From Paragordius varius (taxonomy: Eukaryota > Nematomorpha): 64,000 nucleotides of DNA. Every line of letters begins with the position of its first letter. Position 1 is the first letter of the stretch. This document shows, in pieces, positions 12,670 through 23,089 of the stretch. The notes beneath the pieces are model-generated. The model had not been told where the DNA came from, did no database searches, and worked only from the letters and a program-made list of their open reading frames with translations. The position numbers and the translations under genes are program-made. The stretch lies in NCBI GenBank assembly GCA_964247055.1, contig OZ176056.1, positions 5,890,001 to 5,954,000 on the forward strand, in the 5' to 3' direction.

Positions 12670-12699
12670 CATTGGTTTCATTCTTTTTTTGTTTTGACC
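12670..12699 (-). CDS. micro-exon E6 (reference copy)
   Basis: A 30-nt exon with the acceptor ctatag and the donor G|gtgagt, close to the animal consensus. It starts with 2 nt, encodes SKQKKNETN and ends with 1 nt. Homologues at 23,392-23,421 (SKENNNETN, 30 nt), 927-953 (SKENKSES, 27 nt), 31,448-31,474, 37,916-37,942 and 41,719-41,745 (27 nt each) keep frame and phase. Hydrophilic, probably disordered. Function unknown. Confidence 0.6.
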
Positions 12700-14172
12700 C
12701 TATAGTTATTATTTTAATTAAATTTTAATATATAATTATATTCATAAAAGATTCAATTTTTCTGCAGGATACCCTCTGCTAAGTATGCAATTACAATTAC
12801 GCATGATCGAGAGAAATTGGCCGTTAATATTTTTGTAAAGTTTGTATACTTTTTTAACAAAACACCGAATTCAGCATGATAAAATTTAATAAGAAAATAA
12901 TTAAATACATAAAATTTTTTAAAAAACTATTATGTATAAATAACCTTTTTATGATAAAATTATGCGCCATCAATCAAATAATATGTATTAAGGCGAATAA
13001 TTCTTTAAAAAAACTCTCAAGTATTAGTTAACTTAGAATGTGTTTTTAAGTTCAATATATACTAACAAAATATATCTGCACTATACTTATTGATTTTAGT
13101 TAGAATACTTTTTTTCAAAACAAAATTTGTTGAAAATCTTGGAAATCAATTAAAAATATAAATACCAGATATATTATTTGGTTTTCCACTTTCTTTAGAT
13201 TCCATATCAGCTCTATCGATTGTTTCTGTTAAAGATTTTAAAATACATAATATATAATTAATATTAAACTATATTGCTAAATCGGCCATCAATGTAGTTT
13301 TTAAATATTTCATACAATTCACTGGATCTCTCAATAAATTATTGAAAAACTCAAAATGGTTTTCTGCTATTTTTGAAGGATAATTTCGTTTAAGCTTTTA
13401 CAGCATCTAACTTAAATGAATTAGTTTGTATAAATATCCATTTACGATAAAATTAATATAAAATAGACTACTAAATTTTTTCAATATAGTACCACACCGC
13501 TAATGATTCATACGAAGTTTGACATTATTGCGCCATAAATAATCAAATGTGTATTCTGGCGAATAACTCCTTAAAAAACTTTAAAATATTAGTTAACTTA
13601 GAATCTGTTGAATTCAATGTATATTAAATAAATTTAGTGCCTCAACATATCTCAAATCATAATAGTGACCTCTAGATCACTGTAATTACGAATGATTTTA
13701 GTTGCAATCCGTTTTTTGAAGAAATTTTGTTAAAAGATCTTGGCAAAAAAATTAAATAAAAAAACTATATACTAGACGTGGTATTTGATTTTCCACTTTC
13801 ATTAGATTTCATCTCAGTTCCATTAGTTACTTCTGGAGATTCTAAAATAAATAATATATAATTAATATTTATAAATTAAATTATATTGCTAAATCGGTTA
13901 TAAAGTACTTTTTGTTATTTTCATATAATTCACTAGATCTCTCAATCGGAAAATATAGATGACTAAAAATGATGATTTTATTAGTCTTAACATAAAAGTT
14001 AAATCATTATAACCTATTAAATTTATCTCTCTAATAATTACTATGAAATTGGTATAACTATTTATTATATCTTTTATATTTTAGCAACTAACTATTATAT
14101 AAACCTTAAGTTCTAAACAAGTAATTTAAGAAAGTCTTTTTTAAATTTAATATATACATCATTCTCAGTCAA

Positions 14173-14308
14173 AAGGAACATTTTTTAAGCAAAGACAACT
14201 GATGAAATGTAAGTTTGCATGAACAAATGTTGTCTTTGCTTGTAAATGTTGCTTTTGGCTGTAAAAACGTTGCATTTGACTGAAAAAGTGTTTGGCTGAA
14301 AAACGGTA
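14173..14308. repeat. relic of the 21-bp minisatellite MITE
   Basis: Degenerate units such as acattttttaagcaaagac and tgttgtctttgcttg occur in both orientations and end in ctgaaaaacggta, like the MITE terminus. It is an old, mostly eroded copy. Confidence 0.6.
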
Positions 14309-15788
14309 TGTTAATTTTCCTCAACAAATATGTCTAATTAAATTTCTAAGACCCATGTAATTATTGATGATTAAAATGGTTATCGAAGTTTTGTAATAAA
14401 TTGTGGTAAGCTTGATCTTAGGTTAAAACAAAAAATAAATTAAACAATTATATACCATAAATAGTAGTTGACCTTACGTTCTTTGTTTTAGTTTCCGTCT
14501 CCATATCTAATATTGAAGATGATATAAAATCGGTAAATAATTACTGTCAAAGATTAGATTATTTAACCAAATTGGTCATGTAATTTAAATAAATGCCACT
14601 TCTTTCCATGGAGGCGGAATATTAACTATAATTTTTACGACTTTTTAAAAAAATCCACAACATTAGTTATTTTTAAAAAATAAGTATTAAATACAGTTAA
14701 ATATGAAATTTGATAAATTAATATCATGAGATTTGTTTATTAGTGTAGTTTATGGACAAAGGCTAATATTTTTCATAATAATGTAACTCGTTCGTGAAAA
14801 TGTAAAGAAATAGTATCAAAAAATGAGAAATGATCCGGATCTTAAAACATTTTTGCTTTAGGTAAAAATAAACCTTCTCAAATACCGAAAGAATCATAAT
14901 TATTTTGTTCGGAAAGGCCGTTAAGTAGTGTCTTAAACGGTAGACAAAATTGATAATTTATAAAATTATTATTATACATACATATATAACGGTATGATTA
15001 CATATGTATATCAAGCCAACAAATTTGATTTACAACAAGTAAGTAAAGTGTGTCAACATCAGATGTTTAAATAATTCAAATATAATTTGGACTTTTGTTA
15101 AAAAAGGTTTCATATAATATATAAAATTAAGTGTAATAATCCATCATATTGAAATAATAAAATCAAATTTAATTTTTTGAATATAATCGGACTTTCATCA
15201 AAATTTAATTATTTAAAAAAATGAAAAATCATTTTTCAAATTTGACCTCATCGGAGTTAAATATGTTTGCAAAATTATTCTGCATTAAAAGATATTTACA
15301 ATTTTACCTAACAAGGCACATTTTCAATTGGGGGTTTATAATTATCAATCCATTTAAAGAGAATCTTATGTTATTTGTTTTATAAGCGGTGACTATTAAT
15401 CATGTCATCTAAGTTTACTGTAAAATAATTTTTTGGATTTGGGCACCACTACCCTTATTTTGGTGTTATTTTACATTTAAAACCATAAATATGATAATAT
15501 ATATAAAAAATTAATTATACAATGTTAATCTAAATTATATTGAACCAATGATATAAGAAATATAACTTTTAGCTATTATACGAAAAACTATATACCAATT
15601 GGATAATTATTGTTTGCCGGAACATCTTCCATGTTTTCTTCGACTTCAAATATTATTTAGAGTAAAGTATTTTATATTTTACATTATATTAATACTAAAA
15701 CATAATTAATAAAATGCAAGGTCTAATATTTATAAGAATATATTGCAAAAAGAATTGTGCAGTTAAAATATGGCCTTATAGCCTCACT

Positions 15789-17856
15789 CAGTGGCGGAAC
15801 TATAAATTGGGGAACCCCGCAAGCTTTAAATACTCGCCACCCTTTCCCCCAAAAAAATCGTTTGAAGTAATCTTTCAAATTGGCGCCTTACTTAGATTCC
15901 TAAACATATATTTAAATATATACTTCATAAAAACTATTCTTAATTCATAAATGGGACAGCTTGTTAAGTGAAGCTATTCGTAGAATACGGGCCTATCTAT
16001 GAATAGCACCGGGGAAACTGCTTAAATATAAATTAATTGCTAAAAGTTATTTTTTCGGAATTCGGATAAATAAAATTTTGACATTTGTTTAGTCAGAATA
16101 AAATATTTTTTATGGTAATATGGTTTTTTGATAATAGGGCTTCGAACCGGTCCTAAAAAAGTGGAATTAAACCGTTCTTTAATTTTAAAATAAATCTTTT
16201 CCTAAAACAGCAACAGGTTCCAATACGACTTGATAAATAATAATGTATTGATTAAATGGAACATTAATGTGCGGACCGCCAAGTTTTTAAATTTTGAGAA
16301 TGGCCCATTAAAATTGCTGATCACTGTTTTAGTGTGTGATGAAACTTTATCGAAAATTTGTTAACTAAAGATAAATTTTAAAATTACACGAATCAAAGGT
16401 TAAAAACATTAGAAAAATAATGCACATTTATATATCAGCTAACAAATGTTTGCCAATTCTCTTAATAATAAAATATGTGAAATAACAATCATTCTGTTAA
16501 AATGAATTTCCTTCCGGATTACAACACAAAACATTTTTTACAAAATTAAGGTTATTTCTCATACATTGTTGTAAAAAGAATCGGCCAACATTAATGTAAG
16601 TTGGCCTGCATAAATTGCATATATAATCAAATTAGATGTTAGAGAATATTGTTATAATAAATGTTTTTCTTTCCCTATTTTTTTTGTTCACTATTAAGGC
16701 TAAATTTTAATGAATAGTGAAAAAATGCATCTTGTGCTCTTTCTTAACATAAACCCATTTCTTCATAAAAAATTTAAATATGTACATTTCACATAACACT
16801 TGGATGCAATGCATTCATTTAAGTCTTTCGATTCAAATTGGAATAGTTAGATACCCCAAGCTTTTTTAAAAATAAACATATCAAATAATATGGAATGACA
16901 TGACATAGCAAAAATTTGCACTTATATAAAATAAAAATATATCCAAAAATATACTAGGTTGACTTATTTTAGTGAAAAGCCAAAAGTAAAAATTTAGTCA
17001 ACATGAGATGTATGCATTAAAAATTTTTATAAATTATACAAATTAAACCACTTTTTTTGTTTCTATCAATATTAAATGTTTTGAATAAAATATTTCTGTT
17101 TTAAAATTATATAAACGCAATATTTTGCAAATATGTTGTAAAATAAAAATGGCGTCAAAATACTTTGATATGAAACTTTTTTTTTACAAAACTAAACTTT
17201 ATTTAAACGTTTTGGCTTGTTTTAATAATTTTTATTAGTATAGAAGCATAAATATAATTTAGACCGTTTCTTTAAATAACATTTTAAAAATATCAACTTA
17301 AATATAGGGGTATTTAGACAACCCAATATCGCATGAAGTGTTTAATAACAAAATATATCTATCAATATATTATTGCAAATGAAATTTTATTTGTAATTAT
17401 TTTAATTTAACAAAGGCAAAAATTTACATCTGTCAAAATTTTGTGAATTCTCATAAAATTATAATATTATATTTTTTATAACAAAATAATGGCCTTGGAA
17501 ATATATTAGCTTCACTTTTAGTCCCAACTATCTATTATTTAGTTTTTAACTATATTCACTTTTTAAGGTGTTAACTTGAGAGAAGTTAAAGGTATTCATA
17601 TTAACTTATAATAAAACCGCTTATTAAGATACTGAAAAAATGCATTTTTTTCGCTTTTTCTTCCTTTTCAATATTTTCTTTATTTGCCAGCTTAAAATAG
17701 GCAATCATTACTTATATATCTGTAAATAATAAAAGGTAAAAAATTCAGGCCCGCAAAATAGAAAGGGGGCCCAAAATTAATAATATAATAATAAAAGGGC
17801 CCCTGTTTTGCCTTGCCCCACACTGCTCCCCCTAGCTCTCCGTAGTTTCGCCACTG
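15789..17856. mobile_element. complete non-autonomous hAT element (2,068 bp)
   Basis: Termini are CAGTGGCGGAACTA on the left and its near reverse complement on the right (cagtggcgaaactac when inverted). Flanking 8-bp repeats are gcctcact (15,781-15,788) and gcctcaca (17,857-17,864). Related unfilled sites at about 21,416-21,424, 11,970 and 27,945 read gcctcata without an insert. An 8-bp target duplication and CA...TG ends are typical of hAT transposons (family knowledge). Subterminal gggccc-rich blocks are present at both ends. There is no transposase ORF, so it depended on an autonomous relative. A piggyBac-type MITE (16,797-17,340) is nested inside. Confidence 0.88.
16797..17340. mobile_element. 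piggyBac-type MITE nested in the hAT element
   Basis: Left end CACTTGGATGCAATGC, right end ...CATGAAGTG followed by tttaa; a weakened TTAA precedes the left end (ataa). It matches the copies at 20,611, 32,999 and 43,326. No coding capacity. TTAA targets and CACTTGGAT-type ends are known from piggyBac relatives. Confidence 0.7.
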
Positions 17857-18300
17857 GCCTCACAATCATTAAAGGCTACTTGTTTTTTAAATCTATAAAA
17901 GCGTTTGTATTGATTGAGAAAATATTTGTCTTGTTTACGGAGAATGTTATTGGGAAATTTGATCAATTGTTTGGGAAAACGTTTCGTTTGATTGGGAAAA
18001 CATTTCCATTGAATATGATTATTAAGTATACAAGAATAATAGTATGATTACACATTTGTTACAAGACAACAACTAAACTTCACAACTATATTGCCAATTA
18101 AAACTTTGTTTCCAGATATTCATACAGTATAACCTGACTTACAGTTTGATTTTTGGGTTTAGACAGATAAAATTAACACAAATGATATATTCTAGCCCTT
18201 TTGAATCATAAAATTTGAAATTATACATATGCAAAATTGACAAATATTTCATTTTTAAAAATATGACTGTAAAAACTACTATATGGACTACACAATGATG
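17857..18300 (-). other. upstream region between terminal exon E9 and exon E10
   Basis: Holds the 5' part of E10 (to 17,878, after an aaacaag acceptor). Around 18,190-18,240 there is a minus-strand ATG with MKYLSILHMYN... running into a gtaagt donor. That would be a candidate first exon, but the start codon and frame are not kept in the homologous stretch near 31,110-31,180, so it is not called. Confidence 0.35.
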
Positions 18301-18371
18301 TTAGTCCTTATCAAAATTACGAAATTTAAAATATTGTTTTAAAGAAGCAATAATATTTGATTGCGTTAAAG
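18301..18371 (-). CDS. terminal micro-exon E9 (reference copy)
   Basis: Acceptor ctatag, 2 nt, then LTQSNIIASLKQYF..., NFDKD and TAA. Copies at 3,246-3,316 and 31,211-31,281 have the same 71-nt length, frame and stop. Copies at 37,689-37,762 and 41,495-41,565 have gained an earlier stop at the same codon. It is more hydrophobic and aromatic than the internal micro-exons, as expected for a folded or helical C-terminus. No downstream donor is seen. Confidence 0.6.
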
Positions 18372-19081
18372 CTATAGATGGTTAGGGGACCTTATGCGGA
18401 CGATGGGCGCGTTTTTAACAGCCCCTTAAAGCACTACCTCTTTAAATCAAAAAATATCTTTTAAAATAATTTTTACATTAAAATACATTATTAAACCATA
18501 GATAAAACATTGAGACTTTTGCCATTATGTAATATAAAATCTACCAATTGGAGCGCCCTGTCTTCTCGATTGACTCTTTTTTTCGTTTGAAACTAGAATT
18601 ATTATGAAAAATAAAGTCTTAAATTTATATAATTATATTATAAAAAGTATCATTATAAGGTTTCAATTTTTCTATAGAATATCCCGTGCCTGTAAGTATG
18701 CAATTAAGCAATTACGCATGATTAAAATAAATAGGCTGTTAAATTTTTTTGCATATTTTGTATACTTTTTACACCGAATTAAGCATGATATAATTAAATA
18801 AGAAAATAATTAATAACATAAAATTTTTTAAAAACTAATTTGTATAAATATCCTTTTACGATAAAATTATGCGCCATTAAAATCAAATAATATATTTATA
18901 AGGCGCACTTTTTTTAAAAAAACTTTAAAGTATTAGTTAACTATGTGTTTTTCAATTCAGTTTGCCTCAACATATGTTAAATCATAAATAGTAAAAATTC
19001 TATGATCTCTGCACTTTAATTATTGATGTTTTTAGTAATTCCAAGATCTTAGCAAATAAATCAATTAAAAAAAATAAATAC

Positions 19082-19144
19082 CAGCCATAGTATTTGATTT
19101 TCCATTTTCTTTAGCTTCCATCCCAGATCCCTTATTTGCTACTT
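19082..19144 (-). CDS. micro-exon E2 (reference copy)
   Basis: Acceptor atatccag, 2 nt, VANKGSGMEAKENGKSNTMA, 1 nt, donor gtattt. This is the best-supported exon class: 13 copies (1,551-1,613; 4,233-4,295; 5,505-5,558; 13,166-13,225; 13,773-13,832; 14,456-14,506; this one; 23,920-23,979; 29,064-29,126; 32,160-32,219; 38,675-38,734; 39,962-40,015; 42,476-42,538). All are 51, 54, 60 or 63 nt and all are free of in-frame stops despite strong divergence. The shared pattern is a central M/E/K stretch with ESGK. It is hydrophilic and looks like a linker or disordered segment rather than a domain. Confidence 0.68.
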
Positions 19145-19236
19145 CTGGATATTTTAAAATATATATATAATTGATATATCTAAGTTAATGGTAAATCGGT
19201 CAAAAATGTAGTTTTTATAATTTAGAGAAAACCCAC

Positions 19237-19291
19237 TATATCTCTCAATCGGTAAATATATAATCTCAAAATGATGATTTTCAGCAGTCGG
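19237..19291 (-). CDS. candidate exon E3 (reference copy)
   Basis: A 55-nt segment after an aatag acceptor reads PTAENHHFEIIYLPIERY and ends with 1 nt before a weak gtgggt donor. The 1-nt remainder fits the 2-nt start of E2. Copies at 1,716-1,770, 24,079-24,133 and 29,232-29,286 have the same 55-nt length; those near 5,660 and 40,110 have 54 and are out of phase. Weaker than E2 because the donor is poor and frames differ between copies. Confidence 0.4.
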
Positions 19292-19532
19292 CTATTAAAG
19301 AATAAATTGATATAATTTTTACAACAAGTAAGTAATGTGGTGAACATCAGATGTTTAAATAATTTACATTTTTAAATCTAATAATTTGGCTACTTTTGTT
19401 GAAAAGCTTTAAAATAATATATATAAAAAAGTTTAATACATCACATTGAAATAATTAAATTTAATTTAATTTCTTGAATTTAATCGGACTTTCATCAAAA
19501 TTTAATTATTTAAAAATATTTTCAAACTTGAC

Positions 19533-19568
19533 CTCATCGGAGTTAAATAATATGTTTGCAAAATTATT
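19533..19568 (-). CDS. candidate micro-exon E8 (reference copy)
   Basis: A 36-nt segment after a tatgcag-type acceptor, encoding NNFANILFNSDE before a gtcaag donor. The copy at 15,247-15,279 is shorter by exactly one codon. Phase 0 at both ends fits E5 before it and E3 after it. The donor is non-consensus, so the 3' border is uncertain. Confidence 0.4.
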
Positions 19569-19865
19569 CTGCATAAAAAGATATTTACAATTTCACCTAA
19601 GCAAACTTTACAATTGGGGATTTATAATTATCAATCCATTTAAAGAGAATCTTATGTTATTTGTTCGGTGACTTTTTAGTTCATGTCACCTAAGTTTACT
19701 GCAAAATCAATTTCTGCCCTTATTTTGGTGTTATGTTACATTTCTGAATAAGACCATAAATATGATAATATAAATAATAAATTAATTAGACAATGTTACT
19801 CTAAATTATATCGAACCAATGATATAACAAATATAACTTTTAGCTATTATACGATAAAAATATAC

Positions 19866-19910
19866 CTGTATTTGTTGTACTGTTAGCAGGAACATCCATC
19901 TTTTCTTCGT
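19866..19910 (-). CDS. micro-exon E7 (reference copy)
   Basis: Acceptor tatttgaag, 2 nt, EEKMDVPANSTTNT, 1 nt, donor gtatat. Ten copies: 2,315-2,359 (45), 2,470-2,508 (39), 6,239-6,292 (54), 11,769-11,834 (66), 15,596-15,643 (48), this one (45), 21,231-21,286 (56, broken), 27,731-27,796 (66), 29,895-29,939 (45) and 40,695-40,748 (54). Nine of ten are multiples of three and in frame. N/T-rich, acidic start; NNT/NST sequons could be N-glycosylated if the protein is secreted, but no signal peptide was identified. Confidence 0.66.
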
Positions 19911-20017
19911 CTTCAAATATTATTTAGAGTAAAGTATGTAATATTTTACATTGTTATATTAATACTAAAACATCATCAATAAAATGCAAGGTCTAAAATT
20001 TATAAGAATATATTGCA

Positions 20018-21180
20018 AGTGGCGGAACTAAAAACTGTGGGCTCCCCCACAAGCTTTAAATACTGGCCAACCTTTCCCCCAAAAAAATCGTTTAAAGTTA
20101 TCTCTTGACCTGCGCCTCACTTAGATTCCTCAAATATATAAACCTACCCTACTATGAAGACTAAATTCCTAATTCATAAATGGGACTGCTTGTTAAGTAT
20201 CGCTTTCTTTATTTCGATTGGCATGCTCACATATTCGTTGATATAAACACCTTGTCAACATATGCGTAGAATACGGGCCTATCTAGGAATAGCAGCTGGA
20301 AAACTGCTTAAATATAAAGGAATTGCTAAAAATTATTTTTTCGGAATTCGGATAAATAAAATTTTGACATTTTATTAGTCGGAATAAAATATTTTTTATG
20401 GTATAGTGGTTTTTTGATATTATAATAACAGGGCTTTGAACCGGTCCTTAAAAAGTGGAAATAGAACCGGTTTTTAATTTAAAAATGAATCTTTTCTTAA
20501 AACAGCAACAGGTTCCAATACGACTTGATAAATATGAAATAATGGATTGATTAAATGGAACATTAATGTGCGTACCGCCAAGTTTTTAAATTTTAAGAAA
20601 GGTCCATTAACACTTGGATACAACACACTCATTTTAGTCCTTCGATTCAAATTGGGGTAGTTGGATGCCCCAGGCCTGTTTAAAATCAAATACTTCAAAA
20701 AGTATGGAAGCAATCGAAAGCATGGCAAAATTTAGCACTTATATAACATTAATAAACCGAAATATATAAAAAAATTTATTCAAAAATACTTGATATTACT
20801 TATTTTGAGCTAAAACTGAAAGGTAAAAATTTAGTCAGCGTGAGATGTGTCAAATTGTAAAATTAAAAAATAATACAAATTAAACCGCTTTTTCTACTTC
20901 TATCAATGTTAGATGTAATTTATATAAGAAATACTTTAGTTTTACCCTTAAAATTAAATGAAGACGATATTTTGACAAATTTTTGTAATCGAAGTAGTTT
21001 GAGATGGAACTTTTTTAAAAAAAATTTTATCTAAATATTTTGGCATATTTATATAATATTTATCAGGTTAGAAGCATAAATTTAAATTGGGACCGTTTCC
21101 TTCAGTAATTTTTTAAAAATTTTAATTTAAATTTAGTCTGGGGTATTTAGATACCCCAATTTGTATCGAAGTGTTTAAAT
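20018..21180. mobile_element. hAT-type element fragment with nested piggyBac MITE
   Basis: The extreme left end is eroded (agtggcggaacta) but the following sequence matches the complete hAT copy. At its ggtccattaa the MITE 20,611-21,173 is inserted. Beyond it the hAT sequence resumes briefly (aaattgccgaac...) and then switches to E7-flanking DNA. Confidence 0.75.
20611..21173. mobile_element. piggyBac-type MITE nested in the hAT fragment
   Basis: Starts CACTTGGATACAACAC right after TTAA (20,607-20,610) and ends ATCGAAGTG before tttaa. Other hAT copies read straight through this site (cccattaaaattgctgac near 16,300 and 8,140), which proves a TTAA target duplicated on insertion. Confidence 0.85.
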
Positions 21181-21464
21181 TGCCGAACAACTGTTATTAA
21201 AATAAACTTTTTGCTATTAAATGAAAAATCCAATTGAATTAGTATTATTTTTAGCGGCACATTGGCCATGTTTTTTCCTTCGGAATCTTAAATATTATTT
21301 AGAGTGAAGTATTTAATAATATCCATTGTTTTATTAATACTAACAGTAATAAAATATCTAAAATTCATAAGAATATATTGCGAAAAGGGTTTTGTATTCA
21401 AAAAATATACCCTTATAGCCTCATAATCATTAAACGCTACTAGTTTTATACCATTTTTCATGCA

Positions 21465-21645
21465 AAAACATCATTTTTTCAACCAAATGCAACATTTTTT
21501 CAACCAAACTCAACATTTTTTCGAGCAAACGCAACATTTTTTCAAGCAAAGACAACAATTTTTCAAGCAAACGCAACATTTTTTCAAGCAAACGCAACAT
21601 TTTTTCAACCATAGACAACATTTTTTCAAGCAAAAACAACAATTT
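21465..21645 (+). repeat. 21-bp minisatellite, left arm of MITE copy 2
   Basis: About eight to nine units of the ttttttcaagcaaacgcaac type; fewer than in the opposite arm of the same element. Confidence 0.9.
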
Positions 21646-22379
21646 TTTTAAAATAAAAAACCATTTTTTTTATTTTAAGACATATTAAATTTAAATTTAA
21701 TGTAAATTAATTTTAGCGTAGAATTATGAATTTTATTGTTTTATTATCAATATTTGATGGTATGATTGATTATCAAACATTTTAATTTAGCCCATAAATT
21801 GCATTATTTATTTATATTAATTATTTTTTTATCAATCAATAATTTTTTGAATCAAAATTAATATTTTCATAGTGAAACAACTTTGTTTCATTTTCTTTTT
21901 ATCAATATTATAAATTTATTATTGTTTTTAACCAAATATTACCATCAATAACCCACACGTAGATATTTTTAATATTAATTTATAGAAAATAATAAGGATA
22001 TACGGTTCTTATGAAAGAAATGTATTCACTTAAAGATTTAGGTTAAATAAAAAATAGGTTTAAATGATTGAATAATGAATATCTTATTGCTTCCTTAATA
22101 AACGTTAGAATCGAAGTTAAAATATTGAAGGATCTACTTGAAGTGTTCTAGGACTAAGTTTAAATTTAAAAGAACAATCTTGAAGCGCAGTATAGATTGA
22201 TTAGGTGAAACTTAAGTTGTAAAAGAAAAAAATAATTAATATAAATAAATAATGCAATTTATGGGCTAAATTAAAATGTTTGAAAATCAATCATACCATC
22301 AAATATTGATGATAAAACAATAAAATGCATAATTCTACGCTAAAATTAATTTAAAAAATGGTTTTTTATTTTAAAAAAA

Positions 22380-22645
22380 TTGTTGTTTTTGCTTGAAAAA
22401 ATGTTGTCTTTGGTTGAAAAAATGTTGCGTTTGGATGAAACAATGTTGTCTTTGGTTGAAAAAATGTTGCGTTTGCTTCAAAAAATGTTGCGTTTGCTTG
22501 AAAAATTGTTGTCTTTGCTTGAAAAAATGTTGCGTTTGCTCGAAAAAATGTTGACTTTGCTTGAAAAAATGTTGCGTTTGCTTGAAAAAATGTTGAGTTT
22601 GGTTGAAAAAATGTTGCATTTGGTTGAAAAAATGATGTTTTTGCA
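22380..22645 (-). repeat. 21-bp minisatellite, right arm of MITE copy 2
   Basis: About twelve inverted units. The longer array is on the right here but on the left in copy 1, consistent with the reversed centre. Confidence 0.9.
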
Positions 22646-23089
22646 TGAAAAATGGTATATAAATCTAAAAAAGCGTTTTTATTGATTGATGAAATATTTG
22701 TTTTGTTTGAGAAAAATGCTATAAATAAATGGGAATATCGATCAAAGTGTTTCGACTGTTTGGGAAAAACATCATATTGACTGGTAAAACGTTTCGATTG
22801 AATATGATTGTTAAACTACAGTATGATTACACATTTATTTCAAGATAACAACTCAATTTAATAATTATATTTTGGAATTGACTAATCAAAACTTTGTTTC
22901 CCAATATTAATACAGGAGATTCATACTCTTAACGGTGTAATTTATTTTGGATTTAAAGCAGATGTATTTATCACAAATGACTTCGCGATCCGCATTTTAG
23001 GATCGAAAATCCGAAGGATATTATCGCAAATAGGCACAAACATTTTATTGAATTTTTAACATGTTGTAAAAACTAAAATATTTTTACAC

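Larger units (their letters stand above)
12340..15788 (-). pseudogene. micro-exon gene copy U4 (multiplied E2 exons)
   Basis: Exons on the minus strand: E10 (17,857-17,878 and on from 15,788, split by the hAT element), E7 (15,596-15,643, 48 nt), E8 (15,247-15,279, 33 nt, an in-frame 3-nt shortening), three E2 copies (14,456-14,506, 51 nt; 13,773-13,832, 60 nt; 13,166-13,225, 60 nt), E6 (12,670-12,699, 30 nt, with a consensus gtgagt donor) and a frame-damaged E9 near 12,365-12,435. The tandem blocks 12.9-13.4 and 13.4-14.0 kb each carry ED, E2 and E3, so three divergent E2 exons may once have been spliced in series. E3 and E5 are shifted in this unit. Confidence 0.55.
18301..21439 (-). pseudogene. 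micro-exon gene copy U5 (best preserved exon set)
   Basis: Exons from 5' to 3' on the minus strand: E10 (to 21,439, open in this copy), a frame-damaged E7 (21,231-21,286), then beyond an inserted hAT fragment a good E7 (19,866-19,910, 45 nt), E5 near 19,665-19,700 with a stop, E8 (19,533-19,568, 36 nt), E3 (19,237-19,291, 55 nt), E2 (19,082-19,144, 63 nt), E6 (18,566-18,592, 27 nt, donor lost) and E9 (18,301-18,371, 71 nt with stop). Phases run 2..1, 0..0, 0..1, 2..1, 2..1, 2..stop, so most neighbouring exons can join in frame. Function unknown. Confidence 0.6.
21449..22657. mobile_element. MITE with minisatellite inverted repeats, copy 2
   Basis: Same TACCATTTTTCATGC ends and TA targets as copy 1 (1,209 bp), but its centre lies in the opposite orientation. 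The related unfilled site near 17,885 (cttgttttttaaatctataa) shows the insertion is precise. It begins 10 bp beyond the acceptor side of E10 in U5. Confidence 0.85.
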
